Assembly: GCF_016135805.1 (NCBI RefSeq)
Contig: NZ_JADWOX010000001.1
Location: 558,001 to 622,000 of the forward strand
DNA length: 64,000 nt
Source of the DNA: Caulobacter hibisci
GTDB taxonomy: Bacteria > Pseudomonadota > Alphaproteobacteria > Caulobacterales > Caulobacteraceae
Direction of reading: 5' to 3'
Position 1 is the stretch's first letter. Every line of letters starts with the position of its first letter. The translations under genes and the position numbers were made by a program. The notes below the pieces were generated by a model. It saw only the letters and a list, made by a program, of their open reading frames with translations, did no database searches and was not told the DNA's origin. This document shows, piece by piece, positions 8,803 to 18,355 of the stretch.

Positions 8803-9182
8803 GCCTCGGTCGCGACCTTGCGCGCGTTCCAGGCCAGCACCAGCCAGCCGGCCAGGAAGGCCAGGCCGCCGATGGGCGTGATGGCGCCGAGGATGCGCGG
8901 GCCGCCGAAGGCCAGGGCATAGAGCGTGCCCGAAAACACAACGCTGCCGAACAGGAAGAGGCCCGCCGGCAGGCCGCCCGAGCGCCCGGTCGCCCGCGCC
9001 ACGGCGAAGGCGGCGAACACCGCCAGGGCATGGGTCATCTCGTAGAGCGCGCCGGTTTTCAACAGCTCGACGGGCCGGGTTTCGTGCACGCCATGGGCGG
9101 CGAAGGCCCCGACGGCGACCGAGACGAAGCCGCTCAGCGCGGCCAGGGGCAGGTACGTCTTGGGCGTCCAGAACTTCGCCAT
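8799..9182 (-). CDS. DUF423 family membrane protein
   Basis: A 127-residue inner-membrane protein with four predicted spans. The N-terminal SGFVSVAVGAFAAHG followed by ALYEMTHALAVF is typical of DUF423 (YgdD-like). Function is not established for the family. It begins 4 bp after the TerC gene on the same strand, so the two are probably one transcript, and its 3' end overlaps the CPBP protease gene. Confidence 0.88.
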   Translation of the reverse strand: MAKFWTPKTYLPLAALSGFVSVAVGAFAAHGVHETRPVELLKTGALYEMTHALAVFAAFAVARATGRSGGLPAGLFLFGSVVFSGTLYALAFGGPRILGAITPIGGLAFLAGWLVLAWNARKVATEA

Positions 9183-9186
9183 GCGC

Positions 9187-9918
9187 CTAGCGATGCTTCT
9201 CGTGCTTGGCCACTTCGTCGGGCTTGATGTCGACGATGTTGGGGGCGGCGGCGTTGTATTGCTCGGTCTTGTGCAGGTCCATGACCACGCTGCGGTGGCC
9301 TTCCCAGATCATGTGCAGCGAGACGTAGAGCACGATGGCCAGGCCGATGAAGCCGATCCAGCGGTGCTTGTGCAGCAGCTTGGCGATGGCGTTTGCGGCC
9401 AGGCCCATCAGGGCGATCGACAGCAGCAGGCCGAAGACCAGGATGCCCGGGTGTTCGCGGGCCGCGCCGGCAACGGCCAGCACGTTGTCCAGCGACATCG
9501 AGACGTCGGCGATCAGCACCTGCAGGAAGGCGCTCTTGAACGATTTGGGCGCCCTGGCCTGCGGTTCGGTGTTTGGATCGGCGTCGAGCATGGCCGCGGC
9601 GTCGGCGGCGTCCTGGGCGGCCTGTTCGCGCATCTCGCGCCACATCTTCCAGCACACCCACAGCAGCAGGAAGCCGCCGGCAAGCAGCAGGCCCACGACG
9701 CCCAGCAGCCAGGTGGTGATCAGGGCAAAGCCGATGCGCAGCACCACGGCCGCGCCCAGGCCGTAGAGAATGACCTTCTTGCGGTCCTTGACCGGCAGTC
9801 CGCCGGCCGCCAGGCCCACGGCCACGGCGTTGTCGCCGGCCAGGACGAGGTCGATCATCAGGACCTGAAGGAAGGCCGTCAGCGGGCCGCTAGCGGAGGA
9901 GAAGAGCGCGTCGAGCAT
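9187..9918 (-). CDS. TerC family integral membrane protein
   Basis: A 243-residue TerC-family protein with about seven spans. The acidic membrane motif DLVLAGDNAVAVGLA and its internal counterpart VSMSLDNVLAVAGAA carry the conserved Asp-Asn pairs thought to handle divalent metals, especially manganese. The C-terminal tail is hydrophilic and His/Lys-rich (KPDEVAKHEKHR). Homologues are linked to metal homeostasis or metallation of exported proteins. It precedes the DUF423 gene by 4 bp. No yybP-ykoY-like riboswitch is apparent in the 125 bp upstream. Confidence 0.9.
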   Translation of the reverse strand: MLDALFSSASGPLTAFLQVLMIDLVLAGDNAVAVGLAAGGLPVKDRKKVILYGLGAAVVLRIGFALITTWLLGVVGLLLAGGFLLLWVCWKMWREMREQAAQDAADAAAMLDADPNTEPQARAPKSFKSAFLQVLIADVSMSLDNVLAVAGAAREHPGILVFGLLLSIALMGLAANAIAKLLHKHRWIGFIGLAIVLYVSLHMIWEGHRSVVMDLHKTEQYNAAAPNIVDIKPDEVAKHEKHR

Positions 9919-9996
9919 GCGGTCTCAATGGGGCAGGCCGCGCGCCCTGGCAAGCACCAGGCTGCGATCCTGGGAAAGCTTGGCGACAACCGATCG

Positions 9997-10025
9997 AAAA
10001 AGGGCCCGTCCTCGCGGACAGGCCC
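9997..10025 (-). terminator. Rho-independent terminator of the lipoprotein gene
   Basis: On the minus strand a 10-bp GC-rich stem with one G-T pair closes a 4-nt loop and is followed by TTTTT. It sits 19 nt beyond the stop of the Pro/Ala-rich lipoprotein. Confidence 0.8.
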
Positions 10026-10043
10026 CTCTATCGAACAGGCGAC

Positions 10044-11738
10044 TTAGTGAACCGGTTCGGGCTCGCGGTTGCGGGCGGGCTCGGCCGGGGCGGCGGGGTG
10101 TTCGACCGCCGGGTGGTGGTCGTCGGCCGCCTCGGCGTGGGCTTCCGGTTCATGATGCTCGACCGGTTCGGCGTGAGCGGCCGGCTCGGCTTCGACCACC
10201 GGTTCGGCGTGGGCGACGTCGCTGACGTGCTGCACCTGCGGGCTGTCGTCGGCCGGAGCCGGGAAGGGCTCGTGCTCGGCGGCGGCTTCGGCGGCCGCCT
10301 CGGCCTTGGCTTCCTGGTGGTGGTTGAAGATCGCCGCGCCGGCGGCGCCTACGACCCCGCCGCCGGCGGCGGCCACCATCGGGTTCACATAGGCCACGTC
10401 CTGGGCCTTGGGCGAGTCGAACTCCGGCTCGTTGCGGCCGTAGTCGGTGAGAGTGCGGAACTTGCGGCGACGCTCGGCCTGGGCCCGGGCCTTGGCCGCG
10501 CCGCGCGAGATCGCCACCAGGATGATCAGGGCCAGCAGCACCAGGCCCGCGCCCAGCAGCGACTTGCCCGGCACCTTGCCGACGCCGGGGACGTCGACCT
10601 GGGCGTCGAGGAAGGCCGGCAGCTTGAAGCCCTTGGCGGCGTCCTTGGCCTTTTCCGGAACGGCGGCGACCTGCTTGGTGATCACGCCCAGCGAGAAGGG
10701 CTGGGGCGCCTTGCCGCCGTCCAGCGAAGCGCCGAACTGGGTGGTCAGCGCGCCCTTGGCGTCCGGAGTCGGCTTGACCTGCCAGGCGAAGGTGGTCGGC
10801 TCGCCCGGCTTGACCGTGGCGGTCTGGCGGCCGTTCGGGGTGATCTCGTAGCCCTGGCCTTCCAGGTCGGCATAGGCGCTGACCTTCTTGGCGGGCTTGC
10901 CCAGGCCGAACTTGGCGGCCTGTTCCTTGATCAAATCGCCCAGCGTGGCCGGCAGCGACAGGGTCACCTGGCCTTCCTTGCCGGTCTTCAGGCTTTCGGC
11001 CGTGGCCAGCACCGCGCCGCTGGTGGCGGCGGGGGCCACGACGGCCTGCAGCTTCTCGACCTTCGGCGGCAGCTTGGCGGCGACGGGCGCGACGGGCGCC
11101 ACGGTCGGGGCCTTGGCCAGGGTCGCCGGCTTGGCGGGCGGGGGGACGGGCTTGAGGGGCTCGGTCTTGGCGACCTGCGCGGGAGGCGGCGACTTGGCGG
11201 CCACCGGAGCCGGCTTCGGCGCGACCTTGGCGGGGACGGGAGCCGGCGCTGGCTTGGCGGCGACCACCACCGGCTTCGGCGCGGCCTTCACAGGGGCGGG
11301 CGCGGGCTTGTAGACCGGCTTGGGCGAAGCATGGGCGACGGCGACCGGCGCGGGACGCGCGGCCGTGGGGGCCGGACGCGGATGGTGCGGCTTGGGCTGC
11401 GCGCGAACGTGCGTGCGCACCTCGCGCGGATTGGCGATCGGCTTCATCGCCGTCACCAGCGTGCCGTCGGCGCGGCGCCAGGTCTTCAGGCGGGAATCAC
11501 CGGTGGTCACGGCCACCGGCGTGGGCTGGGCGATCGGCCCGCCCAGCAGGCCGTCGGACGCCGGCGCCTCGCCCGGCGCGGCCCCCAGCAACTCCGGCTT
11601 CTGGGCCGGCGCCGGCGGGCGCTCGGTGGCGGCGGTCGGCGGCGTATCGGCCGGCTCCCGCGCGCCACAGCCCGTCAGGGCCAGCGCCAACGCCGCGGAC
11701 GAAGCCAAAGCGGCCGTCCGGAACTTCACTTGCAACAT
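10044..11738 (-). CDS. Pro/Ala-rich lipoprotein with internal membrane span, possible envelope tether
   Basis: A 564-residue protein I do not recognise. Visible in order: a lipoprotein signal with lipobox LTGC (Cys24, followed by Gly rather than Asp); a low-complexity Pro/Ala/Lys segment (about 112-225); a folded, probably beta-rich domain (about 245-370); one membrane span (about 394-411, GAGLVLLALIILVAIS); a basic patch (KARAQAERRRKF); and an acidic, His-rich tail to the end. The basic residues after the span put the tail in the cytoplasm by the positive-inside rule. If Cys24 is lipidated, both ends cannot lie in one simple topology unless the Pro-rich part crosses the periplasm. Start chosen at 11738: GGGGGA is 5 nt upstream and the signal peptide begins there. 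Confidence 0.8.
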   Translation of the reverse strand: MLQVKFRTAALASSAALALALTGCGAREPADTPPTAATERPPAPAQKPELLGAAPGEAPASDGLLGGPIAQPTPVAVTTGDSRLKTWRRADGTLVTAMKPIANPREVRTHVRAQPKPHHPRPAPTAARPAPVAVAHASPKPVYKPAPAPVKAAPKPVVVAAKPAPAPVPAKVAPKPAPVAAKSPPPAQVAKTEPLKPVPPPAKPATLAKAPTVAPVAPVAAKLPPKVEKLQAVVAPAATSGAVLATAESLKTGKEGQVTLSLPATLGDLIKEQAAKFGLGKPAKKVSAYADLEGQGYEITPNGRQTATVKPGEPTTFAWQVKPTPDAKGALTTQFGASLDGGKAPQPFSLGVITKQVAAVPEKAKDAAKGFKLPAFLDAQVDVPGVGKVPGKSLLGAGLVLLALIILVAISRGAAKARAQAERRRKFRTLTDYGRNEPEFDSPKAQDVAYVNPMVAAAGGGVVGAAGAAIFNHHQEAKAEAAAEAAAEHEPFPAPADDSPQVQHVSDVAHAEPVVEAEPAAHAEPVEHHEPEAHAEAADDHHPAVEHPAAPAEPARNREPEPVH

Positions 11739-11767
11739 CGGGTCCCCCGATCCCATGGCAAAAACCC

Positions 11768-11814
11768 TTCGCGAGCGGTCATACTTGAGGCTCGCGAAGG
11801 CTTTCGCTCGCGAG
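11768..11814 (-). repeat. Three-arm CTCGCGAA/TTCGCGAG hairpin region between rlmB and the lipoprotein gene
   Basis: Octamers at 11768-11775 (TTCGCGAG), 11791-11798 (CTCGCGAA) and 11807-11814 (CTCGCGAG) can form two alternative stems. On the minus strand the outer stem is followed by GGGTTTTTG, so it may terminate rlmB transcription or act in the 5' leader of the lipoprotein gene. Confidence 0.5.
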
Positions 11815-11857
11815 GAAAACACGTCGTTGCGACGAAATCAAAACGGTTAATGTGGAT

Positions 11858-12694
11858 TCACGAACCGATTTCACCTCCGGCGCGAACCCGTGACGTTTCA
11901 TAGAGCGCGATCGCCGCCGCGGCGGACACATTCAGGCTCTCGAAGCCGCCGGGCATGGGGATTTTTCCCATCGCGTCGCAGTGCTCGGCCACCAGCCGGC
12001 GGACGCCTTCGCCCTCCGAGCCGAGCACCAGCACCGTGGGGCCGCCGTCGAGCACGGCTTCCAGGCTTTCCTCGGCCTCGCCGGCCAGGGCCACGGCCCG
12101 CCAGCCCAGGTCGGCCAGTTCCTCGAGAGCCCGCGAGAGATTGACCACGCGCGCGTAGGGCACCTTGTCTACCGCCCCCACGGCGGTCTTGGCCAGCACG
12201 CCCGACAGCATCGGCGCATGGCGGTCCTGCAGCACCGCGCCCCTGACCCCGAAGGCGGCGGCCGAGCGGAAGATGGCGCCGACGTTCTGCGGGTCGGTGA
12301 TCTGGTCCAGCATGACGATGACGCCCTCGGCCGGCGTGGCCAGTTCGGCCAGCGACAGCGGCTCGGGCTCGTCCACCTTCATGGCGATTCCCTGGTGCAC
12401 CGCGCCCTGCGGCAACTGCCGGGCGATATCGACCGCCTCCATCACCTGCAGGGCGGGGTGACGCTGAAGATTCGGCGCGAGTCGCTTGGCGCGGTCCGGC
12501 GTGACCAGAAGGCGCTTCGGCGCGGGCCTGGAAGGGTTCGAAAGCGCCGCCTCGACCGCGTGATTCCCCCAGATCCAGTCCTTTTCGTCGCTGTGAGGCT
12601 TGGAAAAGTGCTTGTTTTTCTGAGGCTTGCCGCGAATTTCACGTTCTGGCGCTTTTGGCCTTCCACGGTCGTTGCGTTCAGAATGAGAGGACAC
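11858..12694 (-). CDS. rlmB: 23S rRNA 2'-O-ribose methyltransferase, TrmH/SpoU type (RlmB-like)
   Basis: A 278-residue SPOUT methyltransferase. Residues about 40-110 form the substrate-binding domain (WIWGNHAVEAAL), and the C-terminal knot domain carries motif 1 (DQITDPQNVGAIFRSA), motif 2 (VLGSEGEGVRR) and motif 3 (FESLNVSAAAAIALYE), which together bind S-adenosylmethionine. RlmB methylates G2251 of 23S rRNA in E. coli, and this gene is the likely equivalent. The N-terminal 38 residues are basic and disordered-looking. The start is a GTG without a good ribosome site; a TATAGT just before it could be a -10 box, so a leaderless message is possible. It is divergent from the tRNA-Tyr gene. Confidence 0.88.
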   Translation of the reverse strand: MSSHSERNDRGRPKAPEREIRGKPQKNKHFSKPHSDEKDWIWGNHAVEAALSNPSRPAPKRLLVTPDRAKRLAPNLQRHPALQVMEAVDIARQLPQGAVHQGIAMKVDEPEPLSLAELATPAEGVIVMLDQITDPQNVGAIFRSAAAFGVRGAVLQDRHAPMLSGVLAKTAVGAVDKVPYARVVNLSRALEELADLGWRAVALAGEAEESLEAVLDGGPTVLVLGSEGEGVRRLVAEHCDAMGKIPMPGGFESLNVSAAAAIALYETSRVRAGGEIGS

Positions 12695-12807
12695 TATAAG
12701 ACGCGCTCCGATTTGGGGGCCACGAGGTTCCGCGAGCCGGTCCGGCGCTGCTTAGCACCGTCCGAACCTGCTCAAAGAGCTTTTGTTCCTCGATCCACAG
12801 CAGCCGT

Positions 12808-12836
12808 TTGACACGGCCGCGAAGATCGAAGATACG
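12808..12836 (+). promoter_or_regulatory. Promoter of the tRNA-Tyr/tRNA-Gly/tuf unit
   Basis: TTGACA (12808-12813), a 17-nt spacer and GATACG (12831-12836). The predicted transcript would begin about 25 nt before tRNA-Tyr. The -35 is consensus and the -10 is only partly matched. Confidence 0.55.
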
Positions 12837-12867
12837 GCCGCCTCTTCCGGAGTTCACATCGCGCCGT

Positions 12868-12951
12868 GGGGGAATGTCCCGAGCGGCAAAGGGGGCGGAC
12901 TGTAAATCCGCTGCGAAAGCTTCGAAGGTTCGAGTCCTTCTTCCCCCACCA
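12868..12951 (+). tRNA. tRNA-Tyr (anticodon GTA)
   Basis: An 84-nt type II tRNA. The acceptor stem GGGGGAA pairs with TTCCCCC, the anticodon loop CTGTAAA gives GTA at 12902-12904, the long variable arm expected for tRNA-Tyr is present, the T-arm contains GGTTCGAGTCC and the CCA end is encoded. It is the first of two tRNAs upstream of tuf, as in the E. coli tufB locus. Confidence 0.96.
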
Positions 12952-13056
12952 CGCGCGATGAACTGAACGACCGGAAAGAGGGCTAGGCCCCCGAGCCAAG
13001 AGACGGGAGCCGATCGCGACCCCGCTGCCAGCCAGGCCCAGTTCTGGTTCTAGAGG

Positions 13057-13130
13057 GCGGGTATAGCACAATGGTAGTGCAGCAGCCTTCCAAGCTGAGG
13101 ATGCGGGTTCGATTCCCGCTACCCGCTCCA
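13057..13130 (+). tRNA. tRNA-Gly (anticodon TCC)
   Basis: A 74-nt tRNA with acceptor stem GCGGGTA/TACCCGC, D-loop AATGGTA, anticodon loop CTTCCAA giving TCC, T-loop TTCGATT and an encoded CCA. It lies 105 bp after tRNA-Tyr and 55 bp before tuf, probably on the same primary transcript. Confidence 0.96.
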
Positions 13131-13185
13131 GCTCCCTCGAAGTGATACCCGTAAACAATCAGCCGCCGGCGCGAAGGTAGAGACG

Positions 13186-14376
<1,191 letters not shown>

Positions 14377-14408
14377 TCGACGCTTCTAGCTTCGGCTGAC
14401 AAAGCGAA

Positions 14409-14441
14409 GGCCCCGGAGGAAACTCCGGGGCCTTTTCTTTT
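14409..14441 (+). terminator. Rho-independent terminator of tuf
   Basis: A perfect 10-bp stem (GGCCCCGGAG and its complement) with a GAAA tetraloop is followed by TTTTCTTTT, 32 bp after the tuf stop codon. Confidence 0.92.
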
Positions 14442-14456
14442 GGGCTCTGCTTATGA

Positions 14457-14601
14457 CCCTCTCCCAGAGGGAGAGGGAGGGGCCCAGGCGATAGCCTGGG
14501 AGGGTGAGGGGGTACGCCGCCAACCGGCGTGCCGACACGCCGTCAAAAGTCCCTAACCCCTCATCCGGCGCTTCGCGCCACCTTCTCCCTATGGGAGAAG
14601 G
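14457..14601. repeat. Composite palindromic repeat element (C/T-rich REP-like family)
   Basis: Hairpins CCCTCTCCC-AGA-GGGAGAGGG (14457-14477), CCCAGGC-GATA-GCCTGGG, and at the far end CCTTCTCCC-TAT-GGGAGAAGG (14581-14601). It shares the two-ended hairpin architecture of elements near 26.8, 34.4, 36.1, 39.5, 57.1 and 59.7 kb, and separates the convergent tuf and DUF998 genes. Confidence 0.8.
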
Positions 14602-14611
14602 AAAGAGGTCT

Positions 14612-15241
14612 TCATGCCGCCGCCGGCTCCATCTCCGCCGGCGCCGCGCGCCAGCCGCGTTCCAGGTTCCAGGCGGCTATGGCCAGCCACAGCAGGCCCA
14701 GGAACGCATGCCCCCGCTGCCAGAGGCCCACATCGGCGCCGGTGCGGATGTTCCAGGCGCCGGTCAGCAGGGCCAGGACCAGCAGCAGGCCGAAGAACCA
14801 GCCCAGCGAGAAGTGCGCCAGGCGGCGATAGCCTGGCTGGCCCCACAGGGCCCAGGCGGTGAACAGGGGAGCGAACTGGATGGCCAGGCCCACGCCGCAG
14901 GCGCGGTGCATCGGGTCGGGCCAATGGAAGGCCCCGGCGAAGAAGGCGCCCAGGCCCGTCAGCGCCACCCACAGGCCGGCGAAGGCCGAGACCTGCCGAC
15001 GGCCGCCAGCCTTTTCCAGAGCATGGGCGAAGCCGGCCCCCGCGAACAGGCCGGCGATCCCGGCCAGCATCATGCCGAGGTTGAACACCACCGGCGCCGG
15101 GGCGGCGGGGCCGCCCAGTTCGCTGATGAACTGGGCGCCCGGATCGAAGCCGGGGAACAGCCGCTGGGCCAGCCAGACGTCGGCCACCATCGCCACGGGC
15201 GTGATCACGCCGAGCTTCAGGAGCGCGCCCGTACTGGCCAC
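14612..15241 (-). CDS. DUF998 family membrane protein
   Basis: A 209-residue hydrophobic protein with about six spans, resembling DUF998. The segment FPGFDPGAQFISELGGPAAP after the first span matches the family's typical extracytoplasmic loop, and a later loop reads HWPDPMHRACG. Function of the family is unknown. The start is set at GTG 15241 because AGAGGG lies 6 nt upstream and the first span begins shortly after; longer readings extend into sequence without membrane-protein character. The gene runs toward tuf and ends beside a palindromic repeat. Confidence 0.8.
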   Translation of the reverse strand: MASTGALLKLGVITPVAMVADVWLAQRLFPGFDPGAQFISELGGPAAPAPVVFNLGMMLAGIAGLFAGAGFAHALEKAGGRRQVSAFAGLWVALTGLGAFFAGAFHWPDPMHRACGVGLAIQFAPLFTAWALWGQPGYRRLAHFSLGWFFGLLLVLALLTGAWNIRTGADVGLWQRGHAFLGLLWLAIAAWNLERGWRAAPAEMEPAAA

Positions 15242-15326
15242 CAGATTCCCTCTCGATACCAACGAGGAGGCAAAATCGGCCTCCTCGCCGCGTCGGTCAA
15301 TCGTCTTCCCTTCGATCGATTTCCGA

Positions 15327-16985
15327 TCAGTGGGCGGCCGACGGATGACCTTTCGGCGCGAAGATCCCGCCGAAGAAGTCGCCGGCCTTCCAGGTCGGAC
15401 GTGCGGGGGCGTCGGCCAGGTCGTGGGCGATCTCGTAATTGACCCGGGCGAACTTGGCGGCCGCCTGGTAGTCGATCGGCTGGGCCAGGTCGTCATTGAC
15501 CTTGTGATAGTGGGTGGCCAGGAAGTCCTTGAAGGCCTTCTCGCCGCCATTCTTGAAGCCGGTCATCAGGAACACCGACGGCACGCCCTGCTCGACGAAG
15601 CGGTAGTGGTCGCTGCGGGTGAACAGGCCTTCCTCCGGCATGGGGTCGGGCGACAGGGCCACGTCGACCCGGGCGGCGGCCTTGGCCACGATCGGCCCGA
15701 TCGTCGAGCGGTCGGCCCCGAAGGCCACCACGTCGACGAACGGATACAGCAGCACCGGCATGTCCAGATTGACGTCGGCGGCCAGGTTGGCCTTCGACAC
15801 GGTCGGATTGTGCGCGAAATATTCCGAGCCGATCAGGCCCTTCTCCTCGGCGGTGACCGCCAGCAGCAGGATCGAGCGCTTGGGCCGGGCCTTGCCGCTG
15901 GTAAAGCCGCGACCGACCTCCAGCAGGGTGGCGATCCCGCTCGCGTTGTCGAGGGCGCCGTTATAGATCGCGTCCTCGCCAGGCTTGGGGTTTTCCTTGA
16001 TCCCCTCGTGGTCGAGGTGGGCGCTGAGCACCACCACTTCGCTCTTCAGCGTGGGGTCCGAGCCCTCGATCAGGGCGGCGACATTGCTGCTGCGGCGCTT
16101 CTGGATCTCGGTCTTCAGGGCGACGGCGGCCGTGGTCGGCAGGGCGAAGCCCTCGACCTTGCCGTCCTGGGTCTCGGCGGCGGCGTAGGCGGCGGCCAGC
16201 TTGCCGGCGGCCGAGCCGAACAGCTTTTCGCCGCCCTTGACGCTGATCGAGGCCAGGCTGGGCGCCGAGCCGCCGCGCACGAACGGCGCGCCGTCGGGCG
16301 CGCGCCAGGTCATCCGCCAGTCGCGATTGCCGCCCACGCCGCGCGCGAACGGACGGCGCTTCTCGCCGGCCGGGGTGGCCAGGGTCAGCACGCCGACGGC
16401 GCCGCGGCGGGCGGCCTCGGCGCGCTTGACGCCGATCGAGCCGTAGTGGGCGCGTTCCTCGGTCTGGAAGCCCTTGGGGGCGCCTGACAGCAGCACGACG
16501 ATCTTGCCCTTGACGTCGAGGCCGGCGAAGTCGTCGCGGCCGCGCTCCGGCGCGCTGATCCCGAAGCCCACGAACACCAGCGGCGCGTCCAGGCTCAGCT
16601 CGGCCCTGTCGGCCTGCGGGCTGGGCAGGAAGTCCTCGCCGAAGGTCAGGGCCGAGGGCGCGGCCCCGGCCTCGGCGACCTTGAATTCGCCATTGGAAGC
16701 CGGGCGGTAGGCGGTCAGCGGCACGGTCTGCAGATAGGAGCCGGCGTCGCCGGCCGGCTTCAGCCCCAGCAGGGCGAACTGGCTGGTCACGTAGTTGGCG
16801 GCCAGGTCGTAGCCGCGCGTGCCGGCCTCGCGGCCTTCCATCAGGTCGTCGGCCAGGAAGGTCATGTGGGCCCGGATCGCGTCGGGCGAGGGGGCGAAGG
16901 CCTTGGAGCCCGCCAGGGCCGGCTGGGCGGCGAAAACGAGGGCGAGGGCGGCGCTCAGATAGGCGGCGCGGCGCGAGAAGGGCAT
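15327..16985 (-). CDS. M28 family zinc metallopeptidase, exported
   Basis: A 552-residue aminopeptidase-like protein. It has a signal peptide (LSAALALVFAAQPALA), an inserted PA (protease-associated) domain at about 130-280, and the M28 catalytic domain from about 300. Likely zinc ligands and catalytic residues are His323 (SAHLDHEG), the bridging Asp346 (GALDNASG), Glu380-Glu381 (TAEEKG), Asp408 (VNLDM) and His494 (THYHKV). The full set suggests an active di-zinc exopeptidase in the periplasm, complementing the DPP-IV and gamma-glutamyltransferase encoded nearby. It lies 85 bp upstream of the DUF998 gene on the same strand. Substrate preference is not evident. Confidence 0.92.
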   Translation of the reverse strand: MPFSRRAAYLSAALALVFAAQPALAGSKAFAPSPDAIRAHMTFLADDLMEGREAGTRGYDLAANYVTSQFALLGLKPAGDAGSYLQTVPLTAYRPASNGEFKVAEAGAAPSALTFGEDFLPSPQADRAELSLDAPLVFVGFGISAPERGRDDFAGLDVKGKIVVLLSGAPKGFQTEERAHYGSIGVKRAEAARRGAVGVLTLATPAGEKRRPFARGVGGNRDWRMTWRAPDGAPFVRGGSAPSLASISVKGGEKLFGSAAGKLAAAYAAAETQDGKVEGFALPTTAAVALKTEIQKRRSSNVAALIEGSDPTLKSEVVVLSAHLDHEGIKENPKPGEDAIYNGALDNASGIATLLEVGRGFTSGKARPKRSILLLAVTAEEKGLIGSEYFAHNPTVSKANLAADVNLDMPVLLYPFVDVVAFGADRSTIGPIVAKAAARVDVALSPDPMPEEGLFTRSDHYRFVEQGVPSVFLMTGFKNGGEKAFKDFLATHYHKVNDDLAQPIDYQAAAKFARVNYEIAHDLADAPARPTWKAGDFFGGIFAPKGHPSAAH

Positions 16986-17227
16986 GCATCGGCTCCATGG
17001 CGGACCCGCGGCCCGCGAAGCCGGCGACCTTGCAGAGACGGCCCGTTGTTGTCGAGCGGCCTCGCCTGAAGGTTTTGTAATGTGGGAGGGCGAAGCGCTC
17101 CGTGGGGTAACCTTAATGGCAAAAATTTTCTACATAACTTGGTAAGGTCGATCGAAATTCACCCTAAATATGAAGAAGGGCTTAACCGAACCTCGTCAGT
17201 TTCGCGAAAGAGACAGGGGAACGGTTG

Positions 17228-17449
17228 ATGCAGGCCTTTTCGATATCCGCCGCCGGAATGAGCGCCGCCACGGGCCGTCTGGCCGCCAGCGCCCAACGTG
17301 TCGGCGCCGACGCGGGGGTCGCCGCCAAGACGGATCTCGCCGCCGAGCGAGTCGAACAGGTCTCGGCCAAGACCGATTTCTCCGCCAACGCCGCGGTGCT
17401 TCGCACCGCCGACGAGATGACCGGGGCGCTGCTGGACCTTCTGGCCTAG
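17228..17449 (+). CDS. Minimal flagellar rod/hook-like protein (73 residues)
   Basis: A 73-residue protein made of two helical segments that resemble the two ends of flagellar axial proteins. The N-terminal part (MQAFSISAAGMSAATGRLAA) looks like the rod/hook N-terminal motif, and the C-terminal part (TDFSANAAVLRTADEMTGAL) like the FlgC/FlgG-type C-terminal motif; no middle domain is present. ATG 17228 is used; an adjacent TTG at 17225 is an alternative. An AGGGGAA lies upstream. It stands alone between the M28 peptidase and the anti-sigma gene, with an AT-rich 240-bp promoter region. It could be a small axial-structure accessory or a relic; no other flagellar gene is in the window. Confidence 0.75.
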   Translation: MQAFSISAAGMSAATGRLAASAQRVGADAGVAAKTDLAAERVEQVSAKTDFSANAAVLRTADEMTGALLDLLA

Positions 17450-17581
17450 CCGTCCTCCGGTCATTATCCGCGCCCGCCTCGCGTCCCCCCCTGCGAAGGG
17501 CGCGGATACGCCGCCTCCTGGGTTTTCCCCCTAGTCTATCCAGGGGGCGGCGACCCAATCCGCCTGTTGGTCAGGTTCGGC

Positions 17582-18355
17582 TCAGCGCCAGCCGGCCTTG
17601 ACCGCCTGGGCCTCGCCGGCCGCGTCGAGCGGCGCGCCGGCGATCATGTCGTCGACCACGGCCATGACCGCGGCCGGGGTCTCCGAGCCGGCCTGGCGAT
17701 ATTGACCACCGGCGGCTGTAGCGGCCGGCGAAACCGCCAGCACGCGCCACGAGCCCTCCGCCCGGCAGGCCACGCCGGCCTGGGTCTGGCCCTGGAAGGT
17801 GCGGCAATAGCGGCCCGCCTGGCTCTTGAACGTCACCCCGACCCGCACCGGCCCGGAGGCCGCGCCGGCCGCCGTGCCGTCTTCCAGCGCCTGGGCCAGG
17901 GGCCCGACGGCGGTCGGCAGCTCGGCGGCGCGGCCGTCGGCGGTCGGCGGCGAGGGCAGGGCCAGGCGCCCGACGGCCAGGCCCGCCACCAGGCAGGCGG
18001 CCATGGCCGCCCAGACCGGCGGCTTGCGCACCGCGAAGGCCGGGCGCGTCGATGGGCTTGCCGGCTTCTGGACGCGGATCCTGTCCTTGGCCTTTTCCTT
18101 CGGCTTGGGCTGCGGGAAGGCGATCACCTCGGCCGGCTTGGCGCCGTTGGTGGCGGCGGCCTTCAGCTTCGGCGGGATGGCCTCGCGCAACACCCCGGCA
18201 TGGGCGCCCGACAGCAGCCGTCGCAAATCCTTCTGGGCCTGGATGCGGGCCGCCAGGGCGGGATCCTTGGTCATGGCCGCGGTGATCCTGGCCATGGTCT
18301 CGGGCGGCAACTCGCCGTCCACATAGGCGAAGACCTCTTCGTCGCTCACGGTCAT
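17582..18355 (-). CDS. Transmembrane anti-sigma factor
   Basis: A 257-residue protein with an N-terminal cytoplasmic anti-sigma-like domain (TVSDEEVFAYVDGELPPE, about 1-60), a Lys/Pro-rich linker, one membrane span (about 113-132, VWAAMAACLVAGLAVGRLAL) and a periplasmic domain of about 125 residues containing two Cys (GRYCRTF, GVACRAE). It overlaps the ECF sigma gene by ATGA and so is translationally coupled; the pair almost certainly forms a sigma/anti-sigma switch. No HxxxCxxC zinc motif is present, so a redox ZAS-type mechanism is unlikely. Periplasmic sensing is inferred from topology. Confidence 0.88.
   Translation of the reverse strand: MTVSDEEVFAYVDGELPPETMARITAAMTKDPALAARIQAQKDLRRLLSGAHAGVLREAIPPKLKAAATNGAKPAEVIAFPQPKPKEKAKDRIRVQKPASPSTRPAFAVRKPPVWAAMAACLVAGLAVGRLALPSPPTADGRAAELPTAVGPLAQALEDGTAAGAASGPVRVGVTFKSQAGRYCRTFQGQTQAGVACRAEGSWRVLAVSPAATAAGGQYRQAGSETPAAVMAVVDDMIAGAPLDAAGEAQAVKAGWR

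Noticed and set aside
9919..10001. Manganese riboswitch upstream of the TerC gene
   Set aside because: The upstream region is short and lacks the conserved yybP-ykoY loops as far as can be seen by eye.
14457..14601. CRISPR-like repeated sequence
   Set aside because: The repeats are inverted and dispersed, without regular spacers or cas genes; they are palindromic elements.
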